Source of the DNA: Eucommia ulmoides | Lineage: Eukaryota; Streptophyta; Magnoliopsida; Garryales; Eucommiaceae | Assembly (NCBI GenBank): GCA_016647705.1 | Contig: CM028338.1 | Span: forward strand, 14,964,240-15,028,239 | Direction of reading: 5' to 3' | Length of the DNA: 64,000 bases | In this document: piece after piece, positions 60,099-64,000 of the stretch | Layout of the letters: each line of letters opens with the position of its first letter | Numbering within the stretch: the stretch's first letter is position 1 | Program-made: the position numbers and the translations under genes | The notes under the pieces: model-generated | What the model was told of the DNA's origin: nothing | The model's input: the letters and a program-made list of their open reading frames with translations, nothing else | The model's database searches: none

Positions 60099-62431
60099 TG
60101 TTGGCCCAGTGAGCTACCCAAGAGGAGGGTGAATTGGGTAGCATTAAAAATTATTAGAATATAACATTTCAAAAATCAAATAATTAATTTTATCCTAAAA
60201 TTAATTATTATCTTTATAGCAATGGATATGTATTATTAACTAGGCGCACACCCAAACAGCAAAATATAAACAATATAAATAATGCAGCACACAGAAATTT
60301 ATACTGGTTCATCAAACTACTCTTCGCTAATCCAATCCCCTGAGTTCCGTGGAGAGTCACACCCACTAAAACTCAAGATCCCTTTAAAGGTAGGAACCAA
60401 ATCCTCACAATAATTCTTTTCGCAGGCTTAGAATCAACCGTTACAATTCCTTTTCACCGGCTAAGGAATAACCTCCATTTTTTTACCAGGCGGAAGATTA
60501 ACATAATTCTATTACAGGGAGAATTACGACCTAATTCTTTTTATACCTTAGGCTCAAGAATTAAACCTCACACAAAAACGCTCCAAATATCATTTTACCT
60601 GGTAAGGATTGAACGGTTACAATTCACTCACAAATTCAATCAAGGAATGATTAACACCTAATCTTTTTATACTCTAGGCAAATATCAAAACCTCAATCTC
60701 TTTACTGGAAGAGATTGAAACCAGCTACCCTTGATTAGACACTCCTAGTAGTATCTAATCCGATACTCAACTCACCAATTACAAACAATTGATAAGTAAT
60801 TTTTCCACTCGGAGCTTCTATCACATCAGATAAATTCAAACTTAATTAATGTCCCGATACTAGTGATAGAAAAGTTAGAATTTCAAAATTTGATTTCAAA
60901 TGAAGATGGGTAGCAAGCAGTTAAGCACGTAATCAGATTTTCTCAAGAAATTGTTTCAAAAATAATTTTCAATAAAAAATCCAGAAAACAATTTCAAAGA
61001 TCAAACTTCAAATAATAAATAATAGAATCAAACAACAATTAATAGTAAGTAATTTGGAATGATCTCATTAGGATTCTACCGAAATACTAATTATTAGAAT
61101 AGCAATGACACTTCAGATCGGTAGTAGCAATAATCCACATCAAATATTTCTCAAGAACAAATCTCAAGAAAGATCTTACAATGCACTCAGTATGATTACT
61201 CTTAGAAAGCACGAGAGCTGAATTACTCAAAATGATTTTGATTCTCTTGATCAATTAAAACCTCAAAAACGCAGGTTTACTTATAAGAGAATTAAACAAG
61301 CCCTCCAACGACCAGTTCCCATAAATCATAATATTTAATTACACCAATAGACCCTCTATATCATAATGATTCATTCCTGGTATAATTCACCTAAGTATAT
61401 CTTTTAAAATATTCAATTTAGTCCCTCAAACTTTTACTCAATCTCAATTAGATAAGATAGAAAGAATTTCATGTACCAAATTCAGAAATATCAAAACTAC
61501 TTGAACTATATCTATAGGGTTAATTAAATATTAATTAAATAGCTCAAAACATATTAGATCCCTAAGATATCTCACATATCTTAACCATAAAATGGTTAGT
61601 AACGGTTACTTTTTGAATAACATCCAAAATTCCATAAATCCTAAAACAACTTTATCTGTCGACAGACTAAGGCCCATCTATCGACCGCCCAACTCAAAAT
61701 GTAGCCCAAGACAAAAACTCTTCGTCCATCGATCGACCGCCCATATTCATCTATCAACTGAATGATTCAGAGAGTTTTACAAGTCGACCTATCTGTCGAC
61801 TTAGAGATCTAGAGAGTTCCTCTTTTGGCCATAGGTCGACCTAACTATCGACCAACCGATTCAGAGAGTTCCTTTTTAAAGCATAAGTCCACTTACCTGT
61901 CGACCGAACAATTTATGGAGTTTGCCTCATAAACACAGGTCGACTTACCTGTCGACCGAATGATCCAGAGAGTTCACCTTATGACTACAGGTCAACTTAC
62001 CTTTCGACTGAACATTTTTGGAACACCTCTCCTTAATTCATTTTTATTCAATTTCTTCGACGTTTTTGCCCCTTTAACCGATTTCTTCTTTCGGTTAGCT
62101 CCATTAAATCTTAAATACACATAGGAGCCAATAATTTAACTAATTAGGATCCCATAAAAAAAACACATAATTTTGAAAAACATTTTGTGTCGTGTGTGAT
62201 CCTAATCGGGATATATTAAGAGATAAATTTAACTAGAGTTATTTTTCCTAGGTTCTTCAATTTCTTCAAACTCCTAATCTTCCATCATCTTTATTATCAT
62301 CTTTAGCATTGTCACAATATCTTCATGATCATTTTCATCATTGGAACTAATAAACTGAAACACTCAATAAAATCATTAATTTCACAAAAAATATCAACAT
62401 TTAATTGTCTATCAAAATCTTAGGATCAACA
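60099..62431 (-). mobile_element. Solo LTR of the same copia-type family, inverted inside another copy
   Basis: Starts TGTTGGCCCAG and ends GATCAACA with an exact ATTGA duplication (60094-60098, 62432-62436). It lies about 110 bases from the 3' end of the host LTR and in the opposite orientation. Its U3 motif cluster (61650-62000) uses GTCGACC words where sisters use GTTGACC. Hairpin row 60413-60717. 2333 bases, ends whole. Confidence 0.9.
60413..60717 (-). repeat. Hairpin row in the inverted solo LTR
   Basis: Best units are ATTCCTT/AAGGAAT (60446-60469, seven pairs) and CAATCTCTT/AAGAGATTG around a six-base loop (60694-60717, nine pairs). Confidence 0.75.
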
Positions 62432-62548
62432 ATTGATTTAAGATGAAATTGATTATTTAATTAATTAAGTATTTAAAGATTTAAATTTGTCTAATTTTTT
62501 ATTACTAACCAATTCACCCTCCTCTTGGGTAGCTCACTGGGCCAACAA

Positions 62549-62564
62549 TTGGTACAAGAGTTGG
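62549..62564 (+). other. Primer binding site region of the copia-type element
   Basis: TTGGTACAAGAGTTGG begins two bases after the LTR end and resembles the initiator-Met-type TGGTATCAGAGC site imperfectly. The sister at 36794 reads TGGTACCAAAGTG on the minus strand. Confidence 0.55.
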
Positions 62565-62606
62565 TTTAGATTAAATTAGCTTAAAACACTAGCTAACGAA
62601 GATCAC

Positions 62607-63600
62607 ATGGTGCACCCGATAGGCACACTAGGTGAGGGGCAGTCTATGCACCGACCACCTTTGTTTATAGATGAAAATTATGCATTCTGGAAAGATAGAA
62701 TGATTTCTTTTCTTCAGGCCACCAATTATGATATGTGGCTAGCGATTGAGGATGATCCATTTGCCCCAATACAAAATAGAGTTGCCAAGAAAAAAGAATA
62801 GCTGACCACGTCTGACAAACAAAAACTTTCTATTAACTCACAAGCTATTAATATTTTGTTTTATTCTCTAGATGTTAACGAATATTCCTGGGTCTCAAGC
62901 TATGCATCAACAAAAGAAATATGAAACAAATTGCAAATCACCCATGAAGGGACTAGTCAGGTGAAACAGTTAAAGATCAATGCCCTAATATGTCAATTCA
63001 AATTATTCAGAATGGGTAAAGCAGAATCGATTCAAGAAATGTACACAAGATTCAACAATATCTGCAACCATCTGAATCAACTTGAAAAGCCCTACACTAT
63101 AGAGGACAAAGTTCGAAAGATCTTGAGATCATTAACTAAAGTGTGGGAATTGAAAGTGACTGCGATTGAGGAAGCAAAGGATCTTGCAAAGTATGAAATT
63201 GATGACCTCATCGGCAACCTAATGACGCATAAGACGACAATTCGAGGATATGGGGACGATATGGGAAATATCAAAAAGAAATCATTGACATTGAAAGTTC
63301 AAAAAAATAAGGAAGAGGATGACAATGATGATGTGAGTCTTGACAGTGAGCAAGAAAAAGATGTGGTGCTTCTCACAAAAAAATTCAAAAAAATGACTCG
63401 ACGAATATTCCAGGGAAAGAAGAATTTCAACATAAAAAACATGGAATGTTACAATTGTCACAAGACTGGACACTTCCAAATCGATTGCCCTAAACCAAAG
63501 AAAGATAAGAAAAAAAGAAGAAAATAAAAGAAAAGAAGAAGGTAAAGAAGAGTACGAAGAAGTCAACAAAAGTCACCTGGGATAACTCGGAGTCGAGTAG
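62607..63600 (+). other. gag region of the plus-strand copia-type element
   Basis: The N-terminal part has the copia gag hallmark around a Trp-Lys pair (NYAFWKDRM). The middle has MGKAESIQEMYTRFNNICNHL, followed by the Asp/Glu-rich spacer and the CX2CX4HX4C knuckle that binds element RNA. Length and order fit copia gag. It is broken in places. Confidence 0.8.
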
Positions 63601-64000
63601 CTCAGAAAAATCGAGCAATGATGATTCATCTATGGTTACTGGAGATGAGATACCTAAATGTTCTAATTCTTGTCCTTTATATTTTGATGATTTACTTGAA
63701 GTTTATTAAGAACTAACTCATGATTATAAAAACTAGTGTTCTAAAATTAATGCCCTGCAAAGTACATTTAACACATTAAACAAGCAAGTAATGGACTATG
63801 AATCTAAAAACATTGAATTGAAATCCAAGATGACGGATTTACATTCAATAGTTCTCAAATTCACAGGTGGTGAGAACAACTTAAAAATGCTTTTGGGAAG
63901 CTCACAAGGTATCTTTGATAAAGCTGGTATTGGGTTTCAGAAAAACCTTAAATAAAAATATTTTCATAAATTCTTTTCTAGAAATCAGGGATCTTGTTAG

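Larger units (their letters stand above)
58019..64000 (+). mobile_element. Large-LTR copia-type element, plus strand, continues off the window
   Basis: The 5' LTR is 58019-60098 plus 62437-62547, interrupted by a solo LTR, and lacks its first 120 bases or so. It ends CTGGGCCAACA and is followed by a primer-site-like TTGGTACAAGAGTTGG (62549-62564). The gag region (62607-63600) has the copia-type start (RPPLFIDENYAFWKDRM), a UBN2-like middle, and a CCHC knuckle CYNCHKTGHFQIDC (about 63449-63490), then a Lys/Ser-rich tail and a coiled-coil-like segment. Protease and pol would lie beyond 64000. The visible part carries a few breaks. Confidence 0.8.

Overview
The window is plant nuclear DNA, very AT-rich and almost entirely built of transposable elements nested in one another. 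The evidence for a plant is the Ty1/copia and Ty3/gypsy families seen, a plant-type DUF4283 LINE ORF1, intron-rich remains of an RTEL1 helicase gene, and TATA-type LTR promoters. I see no bacterial-style operon, CRISPR array, rRNA or tRNA gene, and no intact host gene.

Layout. 1-9,300: a truncated copia-type LTR (446-1510), AT-rich DNA, a possible organelle-derived patch (2,930-3,590), a perfect 34-bp inverted repeat (4,148-4,270), and a solo copia-type LTR (5,484-7,995, duplication CACTC) inside an older LTR-like promoter. 9,340-17,570: a host locus with decayed RTEL1 exons, a recent 0.83-kb internal duplication and a broken Ale-type copia element (10,026-12,880). 17,570-21,580: a ~70-bp minisatellite split by an LTR/mini-internal/LTR/mini-internal/LTR array (17,877-21,430, duplication CCACC). 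23,462-38,843: a minus-strand copia-type element whose 3' LTR holds another insertion (25,206-33,396, CTAAA), which holds a LINE fragment, which holds an Athila/Tat-like element (27,083-32,512, GGTTT). 39,331-43,827: a minus-strand CRM-like gypsy element. 43,901-52,014: an Athila-like solo LTR (AGGAG) containing a longer plus-strand CRM-like element (44,358-51,099). 52,430-53,880: two kinds of AT-rich tandem repeat. 53,885-64,000: the large-LTR copia family again, with two LTRs head to head at 58,018, an Athila-like solo LTR (CTGAC) in one and an inverted same-family solo LTR (ATTGA) in the other. The second LTR leads into PBS and gag, and that element runs off the window.

The copia-type family with 2.0-2.5-kb LTRs occurs at least seven times. 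Every LTR long enough carries (i) a U3 cluster of GGTCAACCGA-like motifs and (ii) downstream of its TATA box, a row of short imperfect repeats, many able to fold into small hairpins whose stems differ in sequence but stay complementary. This hairpin row is the observation I would check first. CRM-like elements and deep nesting suggest pericentromeric DNA, but this is inference. Element boundaries come from reading TG...CA ends, target duplications, primer sites and polypurine tracts by eye; divergence estimates are rough.
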